Source: Rodentibacter caecimuris (lineage in GTDB: Bacteria; Pseudomonadota; Gammaproteobacteria; Enterobacterales; Pasteurellaceae). Taken from it: DNA of 64,000 nucleotides. The DNA is taken from NCBI RefSeq assembly GCF_001019715.1, contig NZ_BBXJ01000001.1, forward strand, positions 186,001 through 250,000, read 5' to 3'. Positions 17,558-26,990 of the stretch are shown here, piece by piece (within the stretch, counting starts at the first letter, position 1; the number at the start of each line of letters is the position of its first letter). The translations under genes were made by a program, and so were the position numbers. The notes beneath the pieces are model-generated. The model saw nothing but the letters and a program-made list of their open reading frames with translations. It did not search any database and had not been told where the DNA came from.

Positions 17558-18667
17558 ATGCAATACATCAACATCGCCAATCAAGGCGTAAAATCCCTCT
17601 CACCTTATCAAGCGGGTAAACCGATTGAAGAGCTTGAACGTGAACTCGGTATTTCTAATATCGTTAAACTTGCCTCTAATGAAAACCCATTCGGTTTTCC
17701 CGAAAGTGCGAAACAAGAAATTATCAAACAGCTAGATCAACTTACCCGTTATCCCGATGCAAATGGCTTTGAGCTAAAACAAACCATTGCAAAAAAATTT
17801 GGTGTTCAGCCGAATCAAATTACTCTAGGCAACGGTTCAAACGATTTGCTTGAACTCTTCGCCCATACTTTTGCCTGTGAAGAGGACGAAATCATTTATT
17901 CACAATATGCTTTTATCGTTTATCCTCTTGTTACAAAGGCGATTAATGCTACCGCAAAAGAAATTCCGGCAAAGGATTGGGGACATAATTTAACGGGATT
18001 TTTAACCGCACTTTCCGACAAAACCAAATTAATTTTTATTGCGAATCCGAACAATCCGACGGGGAATTTTCTAACAGAGCAAGAAATCGATGCGTTCTTG
18101 GCAAAAGTACCGGAAAACGTACTGGTCATATTAGACGAAGCCTATACGGAATTTACCCTGCCCGAAGAACGGGTCAATTCTTTCGGTTTATTGAAAAAAT
18201 ATCCAAATCTCATTGTTTCCCGTTCACTCTCGAAAGCCTATGGATTAGCCGGTTTACGGATTGGCTATGCAGTGTCCAATCCTGAAATTGCCGATTTATT
18301 AAACCGTGTTCGTCAGCCGTTTAATTGCAATAGTTTAGCGCTTGCCTCAGCGATCGCAGTGATGAACGATGATGCCTTCATTGAAAAAGTGGCAGCAAAT
18401 AACCGTGCTGAAATGGCTCGTTATGAATATTTCTGCCAACAATACGGCTTGGATTATATTCCCTCAAAAGGCAATTTCATTACAGTTGACTTCAAAAAGC
18501 CTGCTCTGCCAATTTATGAGGCGTTATTGCGAGAAGGCGTGATTGTCCGCCCAATTGCAGGCTACGGAATGCCGAATCATTTACGCATTAGTATTGGATT
18601 ACCTCATGAAAACGACAAATTTTTTACCGCACTAATTAACGTGCTCAATTTAACTCAAGCTAACTAG
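17558..18667 (+). CDS. hisC: Histidinol-phosphate / aromatic aminotransferase
   Basis: 369 residues. A PLP fold-type I aminotransferase. It shows KLASNENPFGFPESA near residue 38, NPNNPTGNFL near 165, the aspartate in LDEAYTEF and the PLP lysine in SRSLSKAYGLAGLRIGY. The family acts on histidinol phosphate, and many members also accept aromatic amino acids. It is not inside a his operon. Placement after serC suggests a second HisC copy (HisC2), possibly serving aromatic amino acids. tpx follows after 9 bases. Confidence 0.92.
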   Translation: MQYINIANQGVKSLSPYQAGKPIEELERELGISNIVKLASNENPFGFPESAKQEIIKQLDQLTRYPDANGFELKQTIAKKFGVQPNQITLGNGSNDLLELFAHTFACEEDEIIYSQYAFIVYPLVTKAINATAKEIPAKDWGHNLTGFLTALSDKTKLIFIANPNNPTGNFLTEQEIDAFLAKVPENVLVILDEAYTEFTLPEERVNSFGLLKKYPNLIVSRSLSKAYGLAGLRIGYAVSNPEIADLLNRVRQPFNCNSLALASAIAVMNDDAFIEKVAANNRAEMARYEYFCQQYGLDYIPSKGNFITVDFKKPALPIYEALLREGVIVRPIAGYGMPNHLRISIGLPHENDKFFTALINVLNLTQAN

Positions 18668-18676
18668 GAGCTTTTT

Positions 18677-19174
18677 ATGACAGCAGTAACAATGATGGGA
18701 AATCCCATTGAAATTAAAGGCAATTTTCCACAAAAAGGTGAAAAAGTCGATAATCTTATCTTAACCAATAAAGATCTGGCGGATGTCACCTTAGAAAGTT
18801 TTGCAGGAAAACGCAAAGTATTAAATATTTTCCCAAGTATTGATACCGGCATTTGTGCGACATCGGTACGCGTATTCAACCAACGTGCGGCAAATTTGGA
18901 AAATACCGTCGTATTATGTATTTCAGCGGATCTCCCTTTTGCTCAAGCCCGTTTTTGTGGTGCTGAGGGCATTGAAAATGTGCAAACACTTTCTACTTTC
19001 CGTCATAAAGATGTTCATGAGAACTTAGGTATAGATATTGCAACAGGCCCGATTGCCGGTTTAACCGCCCGCTCTGTGATCGTGTTAGATGAAAACAACA
19101 ATGTATTACACAGCGAATTGGTGTCTGAAATTAAAAGTGAACCGAATTATGATGCAGCAGTAGCAGTATTATAA
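18677..19174 (+). CDS. tpx: Thiol peroxidase
   Basis: 165 residues. A periplasmic/cytoplasmic 2-Cys peroxiredoxin that removes organic peroxides with thioredoxin. The peroxidatic Cys is C60 in [12 protein letters not shown] and the resolving Cys is C94 in [15 protein letters not shown] at 18677 after AGGAG, only 9 bases past the hisC stop, so the genes probably share a transcript. An uptake-sequence hairpin closes it. Confidence 0.96.
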   Translation: MTAVTMMGNPIEIKGNFPQKGEKVDNLILTNKDLADVTLESFAGKRKVLNIFPSIDTGICATSVRVFNQRAANLENTVVLCISADLPFAQARFCGAEGIENVQTLSTFRHKDVHENLGIDIATGPIAGLTARSVIVLDENNNVLHSELVSEIKSEPNYDAAVAVL

Positions 19175-19200
19175 AAAACGGTTGTAGTATATAGAAAACA

Positions 19201-19230
19201 AAAAGTGCGGTTAAAATTGACCGCACTTTT
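19201..19230. terminator. Bidirectional uptake-sequence hairpin between tpx and serS
   Basis: AAAAGTGCGGT, 8-nt loop, ACCGCACTTTT. It lies between two convergent genes with A/T runs on both sides, so it can serve both. Confidence 0.75.
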
Positions 19231-19249
19231 TACTAGCTGAATATCGGTA

Positions 19250-20548
<1,299 letters not shown>

Positions 20549-20787
20549 TTAGTATTTGTTTGAAATGAGAGTGCTCGTATTCTAGCGTGGATTGATAAAA
20601 TAAACCAGTTAAAAGCCAAGAGATAGCAAGGATTTTATAAAAATTAAAAAATTTTAAAGCGTCATTTTTCACTTTTAAACACCGTGATTTTATTTTTGAT
20701 CCAGTTCACACTTTTATCATTCCCCACTATTAATTTTTTATAAAAAGAGTAAAGTAAAGATAGTTTTTATCACTATAGGAGCTTAAT

Positions 20788-21006
20788 ATGTTTCCCGAAT
20801 TCAGAGACTTAATCACTAAACTTAAAAATAATGATGCTTACTTTGAGCGTCTATTTAACAAGCATAATGAATTAGATCAAGATATTAAAAATAAAGAAGA
20901 AAACATTCAGCTTGCAACCCATACGGAAATTGAAATCTTAAAGAAAGAAAAACTACGAATTAAAGATGAGCTTTATGCTTACTTGAAAAAGAAGGCGATA
21001 GAATAA
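20788..21006 (+). CDS. DUF465 small helical protein (YdcH type)
   Basis: 72 residues. It starts MFPEFRDLITKLKNNDAYF and continues with LFNKHNELDQDI and IEILKKEKLRIKDELYAYLKK. This matches the DUF465/YdcH family of small, highly charged helical-hairpin proteins. Function unknown. ATG after AGGAGC. Monocistronic, ended by an imperfect uptake-sequence hairpin. Confidence 0.85.
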   Translation: MFPEFRDLITKLKNNDAYFERLFNKHNELDQDIKNKEENIQLATHTEIEILKKEKLRIKDELYAYLKKKAIE

Positions 21007-21011
21007 AAAAC

Positions 21012-21042
21012 AAAGGTGCAGTCAAATTTAACCGCACTTTTT
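21012..21042. terminator. Imperfect uptake-sequence hairpin after the DUF465 gene
   Basis: AAAGGTGCAGT pairs with ACCGCACTTT with a mismatch, followed by a T run. One arm is a degenerate uptake core. Shared by convergent genes. Confidence 0.6.
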
Positions 21043-21043
21043 T

Positions 21044-21847
21044 CTATACAAACACCATCCATAATGGCAAACAAATGCCGATAAACAGCAAAATAAATAA
21101 TGTGTTCAGGCTTAATGCCCATTTTTGGAAACTATGAATAACTAAAATCGCTGCAATCACAAAATGACAAATAAAATAAATGGCGTAGGCAAAAATACTC
21201 TCCGAATTGAACCCATTTTGCAAACCGATAAAGATCAAGAAAATAAATATTGCCAAAGCATTTAAAGCCAGTAAAACAATCATTAATAGAGGTAACAAGG
21301 CAATAAAATTTTGCAAACGGTTTTTCGCTATCACTAACGCTAAATTCACCAATATCACCCCGGATAAAATCTGAGCGATAGGATTATATTCGGCAAAGGC
21401 TGCCAAAGGTAGCCGGCTAAATAACATAAAATAGCCCAATCCGCCTAAACCAGCCATTAAGATTGCCATCAATAAAAAACTATGGCGGGCTTTCTCAACT
21501 TTTGATTGTTTCCAAATGAAATACACCACAGATAAACCGCACAGGCTCATTATATTGATAAAGGTATGGCGATAATCGGGTAAAAGACTCACCACCATCC
21601 ATACGATCCAATAGAATGCAAAAGCTACATTCACTTTAACCAACCGCCCTCGCTGTCCGGGACAAATTTCACCTTTATAAAACACCAATAAAGAAAATAA
21701 TTGTGCCACCAACACCGCTAATCCTAAATGAGGAATTGCCTGTGTTTGAGATTTTAACGCAAAGATAAAAAACTCAACAACCAACAGCAGACAAAGAGTC
21801 AGTATCGAGAATAGCTGCACGGAAAATTTGGAGGATTGTTCTGACAT
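21044..21847 (-). CDS. Polytopic membrane protein of unknown function
   Basis: 267 residues with about eight strongly hydrophobic segments and short loops. Charged loops include EICPGQRGRLVK near residue 60 and KQSKVEKARHS near 115. I do not recognise the family. No catalytic or binding motif is evident. ATG at 21847, divergent from the TRIC-like gene. An exporter or membrane-stress protein is possible, but nothing in the sequence supports a choice. Confidence 0.75.
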   Translation of the reverse strand: MSEQSSKFSVQLFSILTLCLLLVVEFFIFALKSQTQAIPHLGLAVLVAQLFSLLVFYKGEICPGQRGRLVKVNVAFAFYWIVWMVVSLLPDYRHTFINIMSLCGLSVVYFIWKQSKVEKARHSFLLMAILMAGLGGLGYFMLFSRLPLAAFAEYNPIAQILSGVILVNLALVIAKNRLQNFIALLPLLMIVLLALNALAIFIFLIFIGLQNGFNSESIFAYAIYFICHFVIAAILVIHSFQKWALSLNTLFILLFIGICLPLWMVFV

Positions 21848-21945
21848 AATTGAAAAATATAGAAAAATAATGCGCCATTATGCTAAAAATTCACGATGTT
21901 TTAAAGTAGAATGGACACAATTTTGACCGCACTTTAGGAACTCAA

Positions 21946-22608
21946 ATGTTACTCAGTATTTTATATATTATCGGCATTACCGCCGAGGGTATGACCGGGG
22001 CATTGGCAGCCGGCAGAGAAAAAATGGATATTTTCGGGGTGATTATTATTGCCTCTGTAACCGCTATCGGAGGTGGTTCCGTACGCGATGTGCTATTAGG
22101 TCACTATCCTTTAGGCTGGGTCAAACATCCTGAGTATTTTTTAATTGTGGCAAGTGCGGCAGTCATTACGGTTTATGTTGCCCCGTTTATTAACCACTTT
22201 ATGCGTTACTTCCGCACCATTTTCTTAGTATTGGATGCCATGGGATTAGTCGTATTTTCTATCATCGGTGCCCAAATTGCCATAGATATGGGGCATGGCG
22301 TCACGATTGTCTGTATCGCAGGTTGCATCACTGGTGCATTTGGCGGTGTATTACGGGATTTACTCTGTAACCGTATTCCCCTGGTATTCCAAAAAGAACT
22401 TTATGCCAGTGTTTCCCTTTTCGCTACTCTTACCTACTACTCACTCAGTACACTCCAAATAGAACACACCGTTGCAGTATTAATCACCCTAATCACGAGC
22501 TTTACACTACGGGTTTTAGCGATTCGTTTTGCATGGGGACTACCGGTATTTAACTATCAAGAATTATCACCGGAAGAACAAGATAAGTTACCGAAGAAAA
22601 CAAAATAA
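21946..22608 (+). CDS. UPF0126 / TRIC-like membrane protein (YadS/YicG type)
   Basis: 220 residues, about seven membrane helices. Two internally related halves show the glycine-rich signatures [19 protein letters not shown] (near residue 45) and [19 protein letters not shown] (near 130). The family is structurally related to trimeric intracellular cation channels. In bacteria it is linked to potassium or glycine movement, and the substrate here is not known. ATG at 21946, no operon partner. Confidence 0.88.
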   Translation: MLLSILYIIGITAEGMTGALAAGREKMDIFGVIIIASVTAIGGGSVRDVLLGHYPLGWVKHPEYFLIVASAAVITVYVAPFINHFMRYFRTIFLVLDAMGLVVFSIIGAQIAIDMGHGVTIVCIAGCITGAFGGVLRDLLCNRIPLVFQKELYASVSLFATLTYYSLSTLQIEHTVAVLITLITSFTLRVLAIRFAWGLPVFNYQELSPEEQDKLPKKTK

Positions 22609-22669
22609 TCGAAGTAGCCAGCCAAATATTATGGCTAGGCTATTTGTATTAACCGAGAAATAAAAAACA

Positions 22670-22690
22670 GGGAGTTATCTAAAATTCCCT
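22670..22690 (+). terminator. Short hairpin downstream of the TRIC-like gene
   Basis: CAGGGA and TCCCTG pair around an AT-rich loop. A second inverted repeat, AGCCA/TGGCT, lies at 22617-22640. No clear T run follows either, so terminator function is tentative. Confidence 0.35.
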
Positions 22691-22776
22691 GCCTCACCTA
22701 AGAGTTTGCGAATAAAAAATAAGCTATTTTTTACTCCACTCCGCTCCGCTCTTCAAGCTATCGATTGAAAAAATTT

Positions 22777-22788
22777 GTAAGAAACGAA
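22777..22788 (+). promoter_or_regulatory. Motif shared with the ECF sigma gene, candidate -35
   Basis: GTAAGAAACGAA, 53 bases before the msrAB start, differs at one position from GTACGAAACGAA at 25437-25448 in front of the ECF sigma gene. TCTAA follows at 22801. This suggests a common sigma-dependent promoter, but it is inferred from two sites only. Confidence 0.4.
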
Positions 22789-22841
22789 CGCTTTTCCAGT
22801 CTAAAACAATATTACTTGGATATTAAAAAGGAGAATCGACA

Positions 22842-23909
22842 GTGAAATTGTCAAAAATCTTTCTATTTTTAACCGCACTTTGTGCCACAAGCCAATCTAT
22901 TTTGGCTGTCGAAAAAACCATATCAACGCAAAATATGGAGCAAAAAGCCATGATTAAACCTCAACAAAATATACGTGAAATTTATTTAGCCGGTGGTTGT
23001 TTTTGGGGTGTAGAGGCATATATGGAACGCATTTATGGCGTGAAAGAGGCGGTTTCGGGTTATGCCAATGGCAATACCGATAAAACCAGCTATGCGCTTT
23101 TAGCTGTTACCGATCACGCCGAAGCGGTAAAAGTCACTTACGATGCAAACCAAATTTCACTCGATAAATTGTTGCAATACTATTTCAAAGTGATCGATCC
23201 AACCAGTGTGAACAAACAAGGCAATGACAGAGGTCGTCAATATCGCACCGGGGTTTACTATCAAGATGCCACAGATAAAACAGTGATCGACCAAGCAATT
23301 TCCACACTTCAAACGAAGTATAAAAATAAAATTCAAATTGAAGTAGAACCGCTGAAAAACTATACGGAAGCGGAAGAATATCACCAAGATTATTTGAAAA
23401 AAAATCCGAATGGCTATTGTCATATCGACATTACACAGGCAGACGAACCGATGATTAATGAAAAAGATTACCCAAAACCAAGCGATGAAACACTCAAAGC
23501 AAAATTAACACCATTGCAATATTCGGTGACACAAAATAAGAATACTGAGCGTTCTTTCAGCAATGAATATTGGGATAATTTCCAACCGGGTATTTATGTT
23601 GATATCACCACCGGTGAACCGATGTTTTCATCCAATGACAAATTTGAATCAGACTGTGGTTGGCCGAGTTTCACCCACCCAATAGCCAAAGAGGTGGTGC
23701 ATTATCAAACCGACAACAGCTTTAATATGCAACGCACCGAAGTATTGAGTCGCAGTGGTAATGCGCATTTGGGACACGTTTTTGATGACGGCCCAAAAGA
23801 TAAAGGCGGTTTGCGTTATTGCATTAACAGTGCCTCGATCAAATTTATTCCCTTGGCTGAAATGGAAAAAGCCGGATACGGGTATTTAGTGAAAACGATT
23901 AAAAAATAA
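22842..23909 (+). CDS. msrAB: Exported methionine sulfoxide reductase A/B fusion
   Basis: 355 residues from GTG at 22842 after AAGGAG. It repairs both stereoisomers of oxidised methionine. A signal peptide ([22 protein letters not shown]) places it in the periplasm. The MsrA domain has the catalytic GCFWGVE near residue 53. The MsrB domain (about 215-345) has [16 protein letters not shown] and the catalytic RYCINSAS. The usual MsrB zinc CxxC pairs are absent ([13 protein letters not shown]). The Neisseria homologue PilB also carries a thioredoxin domain. Here that function is encoded separately downstream. Confidence 0.95.
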   Translation: MKLSKIFLFLTALCATSQSILAVEKTISTQNMEQKAMIKPQQNIREIYLAGGCFWGVEAYMERIYGVKEAVSGYANGNTDKTSYALLAVTDHAEAVKVTYDANQISLDKLLQYYFKVIDPTSVNKQGNDRGRQYRTGVYYQDATDKTVIDQAISTLQTKYKNKIQIEVEPLKNYTEAEEYHQDYLKKNPNGYCHIDITQADEPMINEKDYPKPSDETLKAKLTPLQYSVTQNKNTERSFSNEYWDNFQPGIYVDITTGEPMFSSNDKFESDCGWPSFTHPIAKEVVHYQTDNSFNMQRTEVLSRSGNAHLGHVFDDGPKDKGGLRYCINSASIKFIPLAEMEKAGYGYLVKTIKK

Positions 23910-23967
23910 TGTTAATAGGATATGTGAACGCTGTTCACTCACCTTTAAAATATCAGGAAATTAAACT

Positions 23968-24609
23968 ATGTTAGACCAACAACTTCTTATCGGTACAGTA
24001 TTTTTAGCTGGGATTGCTTCTTTTCTTTCCCCTTGTATTTTTCCGATCATCCCTATTTATTTTGGTATTCTCAGTAAGGGAGGGAAAAAAGTCCTTAATA
24101 CCTTTTTATTTATCTTAGGACTTTCGCTTACCTTTGTGAGCCTTGGCTTTAGCTTTGGCTTTTTGGGGAACATTTTATTCAGTCATACCACTCGTGTGAT
24201 TGCCGGTGTCATCGTGATTATTCTTGGTATCCACCAACTTGGGATCGCCAAAATCGACTTACTTGAACGTACTAAATTAGTGGCGATCAAAACATCGGGA
24301 AAATCGACCGCACTTGAGGCATTCGTACTGGGCTTAACCTTTAGTCTTGGCTGGACGCCCTGCATTGGCCCAATCCTCGCCTCGGTTCTTGCGCTTTCCG
24401 GTGATGAAGGTTCGGCAATTTACGGTGCCTCTATGATGTTTGTTTATGTGCTTGGCTTGGCAACTCCTTTTATGCTGTTTTCACTCTTCTCCGATAGTTT
24501 GCTTAAACGGACTAAAAGCTTAAATAAGCACTTAGACAAATTCAAAATTGGCGGTGGAATTTTAATTATTGTGATGGGATTTTTATTAATCACCAATAAC
24601 TTAGCCTAG
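23968..24609 (+). CDS. ccdA: CcdA-type thiol electron transporter
   Basis: 213 residues, six membrane helices. It passes electrons from cytoplasmic thioredoxin across the inner membrane. The paired cysteines lie in FLSPCIFPIIPIYFG (helix 1) and LGWTPCIGPILAS (helix 4). It lies 58 bases after msrAB and before a periplasmic thioredoxin-like gene, so its likely job is to re-reduce that thioredoxin, which then recycles MsrAB. Cytochrome c maturation is the other known CcdA role, but no such genes are nearby. Confidence 0.93.
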   Translation: MLDQQLLIGTVFLAGIASFLSPCIFPIIPIYFGILSKGGKKVLNTFLFILGLSLTFVSLGFSFGFLGNILFSHTTRVIAGVIVIILGIHQLGIAKIDLLERTKLVAIKTSGKSTALEAFVLGLTFSLGWTPCIGPILASVLALSGDEGSAIYGASMMFVYVLGLATPFMLFSLFSDSLLKRTKSLNKHLDKFKIGGGILIIVMGFLLITNNLA

Positions 24610-24635
24610 CGGTCTCGCTATGCGACTTTATGAAC

Positions 24636-24690
24636 CAAGCCACACAGTGGAATATGGCTTGAATTAAATAAAACCATACTGCTTGTATGG
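24636..24690 (+). other. Two hairpins between ccdA and the thioredoxin gene
   Basis: CAAGCCA/TGGCTTG (24636-24661) and CCATAC/GTATGG (24674-24690) lie just before the thioredoxin ribosome-binding site. Neither has a T run. They could set mRNA stability or relative expression within the operon. Confidence 0.4.
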
Positions 24691-24712
24691 CTGAACAAAA
24701 AGGAAAAAATAA

Positions 24713-25183
24713 ATGAAAAAATTACTCTCAATCTTATTAATGATATTTAGCTTTCAGGCTTTCGCAAAAACCAACTTGGCAGACGTACCACTCAAGGATT
24801 TAAACAATCAACCTGTTACGCTTGACCAATACAAAGGAAAACCGGTGTATGTGAAAATGTGGGCGTCATGGTGCCCTATCTGCTTAGCCGGCTTGGCGGA
24901 AATTGACGATTTAAGTGCCGAACAACATCAAAATTTTGAAATCATTACTCTTGTTTCCCCCTCTCATAAAGGAGAGAAAGCAACGGCAGATTTCATTGAA
25001 TGGTACAAAGGGTTAGAATACAAAAATATTACGGTGTTACTTGATGAAAAAGGGGAAATCATTGACCGAGCCCGTGCACGCGGTTATCCTTTTAATGTAT
25101 TTTTAGACGGTGATTTAAATATCAAAAAAACCGTACCCGGCCATCTAAATACAGAGAAAATTCGTCAATTTGCCGAACAATAA
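24713..25183 (+). CDS. Periplasmic TlpA/DsbE-like thioredoxin
   Basis: 156 residues. A signal peptide (cleavage after SFQAFA, about residue 18) precedes a thioredoxin fold with active site WASWCPIC (C54, C57). The cis-Pro loop is in RGYPFNVFLDG. It resembles the N-terminal thioredoxin domain of Neisseria PilB, which reduces the Msr domains of the same protein. Here the same activity is a separate gene in the msrAB-ccdA block, so it most likely shuttles electrons from CcdA to MsrAB. AAGGAAA precedes the ATG. Confidence 0.9.
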   Translation: MKKLLSILLMIFSFQAFAKTNLADVPLKDLNNQPVTLDQYKGKPVYVKMWASWCPICLAGLAEIDDLSAEQHQNFEIITLVSPSHKGEKATADFIEWYKGLEYKNITVLLDEKGEIIDRARARGYPFNVFLDGDLNIKKTVPGHLNTEKIRQFAEQ

Positions 25184-25238
25184 TATAGGATAAGTGCGGT
25201 TAAAATTTTTAAAATTACGTCTTTCCCATAATGTGACA

Positions 25239-25282
25239 AATACCTGTTTTCGAGATCATACAACCGACACAGGTATTTTTAT
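25239..25282 (+). terminator. Terminator after the msrAB-ccdA-thioredoxin block
   Basis: AATACCTGT (25239-25247) and ACAGGTATT (25269-25277) form a perfect 9-bp stem with a 21-nt loop, followed by TTTATTTG. A single uptake core lies just before it at 25192. The rest of 25184-25489 is AT-rich and gene-free. Confidence 0.65.
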
Positions 25283-25436
25283 TTGTCGTAAAAGAGATTA
25301 GGATGGCTAATTATCGCTCAATCTGTAACAAATTTATTAAATATTAATAGAAAATACCGATTACTGCCAAAGATTAGATAGATAATGGGTTGAATATCTC
25401 TATTTTTTTAATTATTCTGTGGGGGCTCATTCACTG

Positions 25437-25448
25437 GTACGAAACGAA
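25437..25448 (+). promoter_or_regulatory. Motif shared with msrAB, candidate autoregulatory -35
   Basis: GTACGAAACGAA, 41 bases before the sigma gene ATG, nearly identical to 22777-22788 before msrAB. ECF sigma genes commonly drive their own promoter. Inferred. Confidence 0.4.
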
Positions 25449-25489
25449 GAAACTTTTCATTTCTTACTGATTTTTTGAAAGGAATAACA

Positions 25490-26038
25490 ATGCCTAAGCA
25501 CATTTCCGAACAGGAATTAAATACTATTCGGCAACAAATGTTGAAGTTTGCCGAATTACAATTACACAGCCATGAACTTGCAGAAGATCTTGTGCAAGAA
25601 TCCTTTTTAAGTGCGTTTAAAAATATCGATCATTTTAAACGTAAGGCAGCATTTAAAACCTGGATGTTTGCCATTTTAAAGAATAAAATTATTGATTATT
25701 TGCGTCAAAAAGGACGCATTGTTTTGGAAAGTGAAATAGAAGATGAAGATTCACCAAATGCATTTTTTGATGAAGTCGATCATTGGAATTTAACCTATGC
25801 GCCGAGTAATTTAAAAGAGTATGAAGAAAAGATTTATGCCGAAGAATTTTGGCTAATTTTTGAAGCCTGCTTAACTTATCTACCTGCGCAGCAAGCTCGA
25901 GTTTTTATGATGCGTGAAGTTTTAGAATTATCATCAGATGAAATTTGCCAAGAAGCCCGATTAAGTAAGTCTAATTTACACACTATACTTTATCGTGCAC
26001 GCTTACAACTGCAACATTGTCTTTCTCGAAAATTATAA
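25490..26038 (+). CDS. ECF-type RNA polymerase sigma factor
   Basis: 182 residues from ATG at 25490 with GAAAGGA in front. A TTG at 25475 overlaps that ribosome-binding site and is rejected. Region 2 shows ELAEDLVQESFLSAFKNIDHFKRKAAFKTWMF split by a short turn, with the core-binding AEDLVQE and the -10 reading helix. Region 4 shows LPAQQARVFMMREVLELSSDEIC and an HTH ending in LHTILYRARLQLQ. A small zinc-finger gene follows at once, the usual anti-sigma layout. Its likely target is the upstream periplasmic repair block. Confidence 0.92.
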   Translation: MPKHISEQELNTIRQQMLKFAELQLHSHELAEDLVQESFLSAFKNIDHFKRKAAFKTWMFAILKNKIIDYLRQKGRIVLESEIEDEDSPNAFFDEVDHWNLTYAPSNLKEYEEKIYAEEFWLIFEACLTYLPAQQARVFMMREVLELSSDEICQEARLSKSNLHTILYRARLQLQHCLSRKL

Positions 26039-26047
26039 GGAGCCTTT

Positions 26048-26227
26048 ATGCGTTGCCGTCAAGCTACAAGAATCATTTCAGATTCCCATGAACGTTCGCT
26101 AACTCTGCAAGAGAGGGGGGGATTACGTCTTCATTTGGCGATTTGCTCTCATTGTCGTAATTTTAAACAAAATTGTGACGAGCTAAGCCAATTAATGAAG
26201 TCATTTGCGAATAATTCAAGAAAGTAA
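26048..26227 (+). CDS. Short zinc-finger anti-sigma factor candidate
   Basis: 59 residues, starting MRCRQATRIISDSHERSL. ATG at 26048 with AAGGAG overlapping the sigma stop (9 bases between genes). It holds the ZAS-type pattern H-x3-C-x2-C in HLAICSHCRNF (H29, C33, C36), with a possible fourth ligand at C3, and no membrane segment. That pattern and the position right after an ECF sigma gene indicate a cytoplasmic, redox- or zinc-sensitive anti-sigma factor. A run of seven G (26115-26121) sits inside the gene. A terminator follows 4 bases after the stop. Confidence 0.82.
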   Translation: MRCRQATRIISDSHERSLTLQERGGLRLHLAICSHCRNFKQNCDELSQLMKSFANNSRK

Positions 26228-26231
26228 AAAA

Positions 26232-26252
26232 GCGGAAGTTTTAAACTTCCGC
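26232..26252. terminator. Terminator after the sigma/anti-sigma pair
   Basis: GCGGAAGTTT, TA, then AACTTCCGC. A near-perfect stem between convergent genes, usable by both strands, although the T runs are short. Confidence 0.6.
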
Positions 26253-26259
26253 ATAAATA

Positions 26260-26817
26260 TTACTTCATCAATTCTGTTATTAACGCAATCACTGTCTGAA
26301 TATCTGCGTTAGACAACTTGCCTTCTTTCACAAATTTTACTTTACCCTTTTTATCCAACACAATAATCGCGCTGTCTTTGGCATTTAAATGCCACGCGTT
26401 TTTTACCGTACTTTTATCATCCAGTACCACTTGGCTGTGCGGGTTTTCTATTTTACCCTTTTCCGCACTACTTTTCACAAACATTCCCGTGCCGACAATA
26501 GCATCATCAGCATTGATAATTGTCGTAGTTTGATAGTCGGATGAAGAAAAACGCGCTGCTTTGATGGCATCAATCATTGATTGATTTTTTTCTTTCGCCG
26601 CCGTTCTTCCTGCCAGATGATGAATCACCCGAACTTTCCCCGCTAATGAGGAAGACGCCCAAGTTTGGAATTTGGTCTCTTTTCCTACAAGTAGGATCTC
26701 GCCATATTCCGCGACTTTTACTGCCGGTAATGGTTGTTCAAGTTGTAAGTTATGCGCAAACGCAAAACGGCTGAGCATCAGTAGACCTAATACAAAAATC
26801 AAAATTTGTTTTTTCAT
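26260..26817 (-). CDS. ytfJ: YtfJ-family periplasmic protein
   Basis: 185 residues from the ATG at 26817 behind AAAGGAAA. The upstream start at 26838 would spoil the signal peptide (MKKQILIFVLGLLMLSRFAFA). The body shows KVRVIHHLAGRTAAKEKN, TTTIINADDAIVGTGMFV and SAIIVLDKKGKVKFVKEGKLS, matching YtfJ, a thioredoxin-fold family without the CxxC site. Function unknown. It sits convergent to the sigma operon, next to periplasmic redox genes. Confidence 0.85.
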   Translation of the reverse strand: MKKQILIFVLGLLMLSRFAFAHNLQLEQPLPAVKVAEYGEILLVGKETKFQTWASSSLAGKVRVIHHLAGRTAAKEKNQSMIDAIKAARFSSSDYQTTTIINADDAIVGTGMFVKSSAEKGKIENPHSQVVLDDKSTVKNAWHLNAKDSAIIVLDKKGKVKFVKEGKLSNADIQTVIALITELMK

Positions 26818-26990
26818 TTGTTTTCCTTTAAAAATCATTTAAAAAACGACCGCACTTTTGGCGAATCTCACATTTTTTCCGGTTAAAAACATACAGTTTT
26901 TCTCCAAATCCTATTTATTAAGCATTTAATCTTCCTCGTTTTTCGGATAAGCTACGCACCATTATTGTTGTATTTTTAAAGGAACATACT

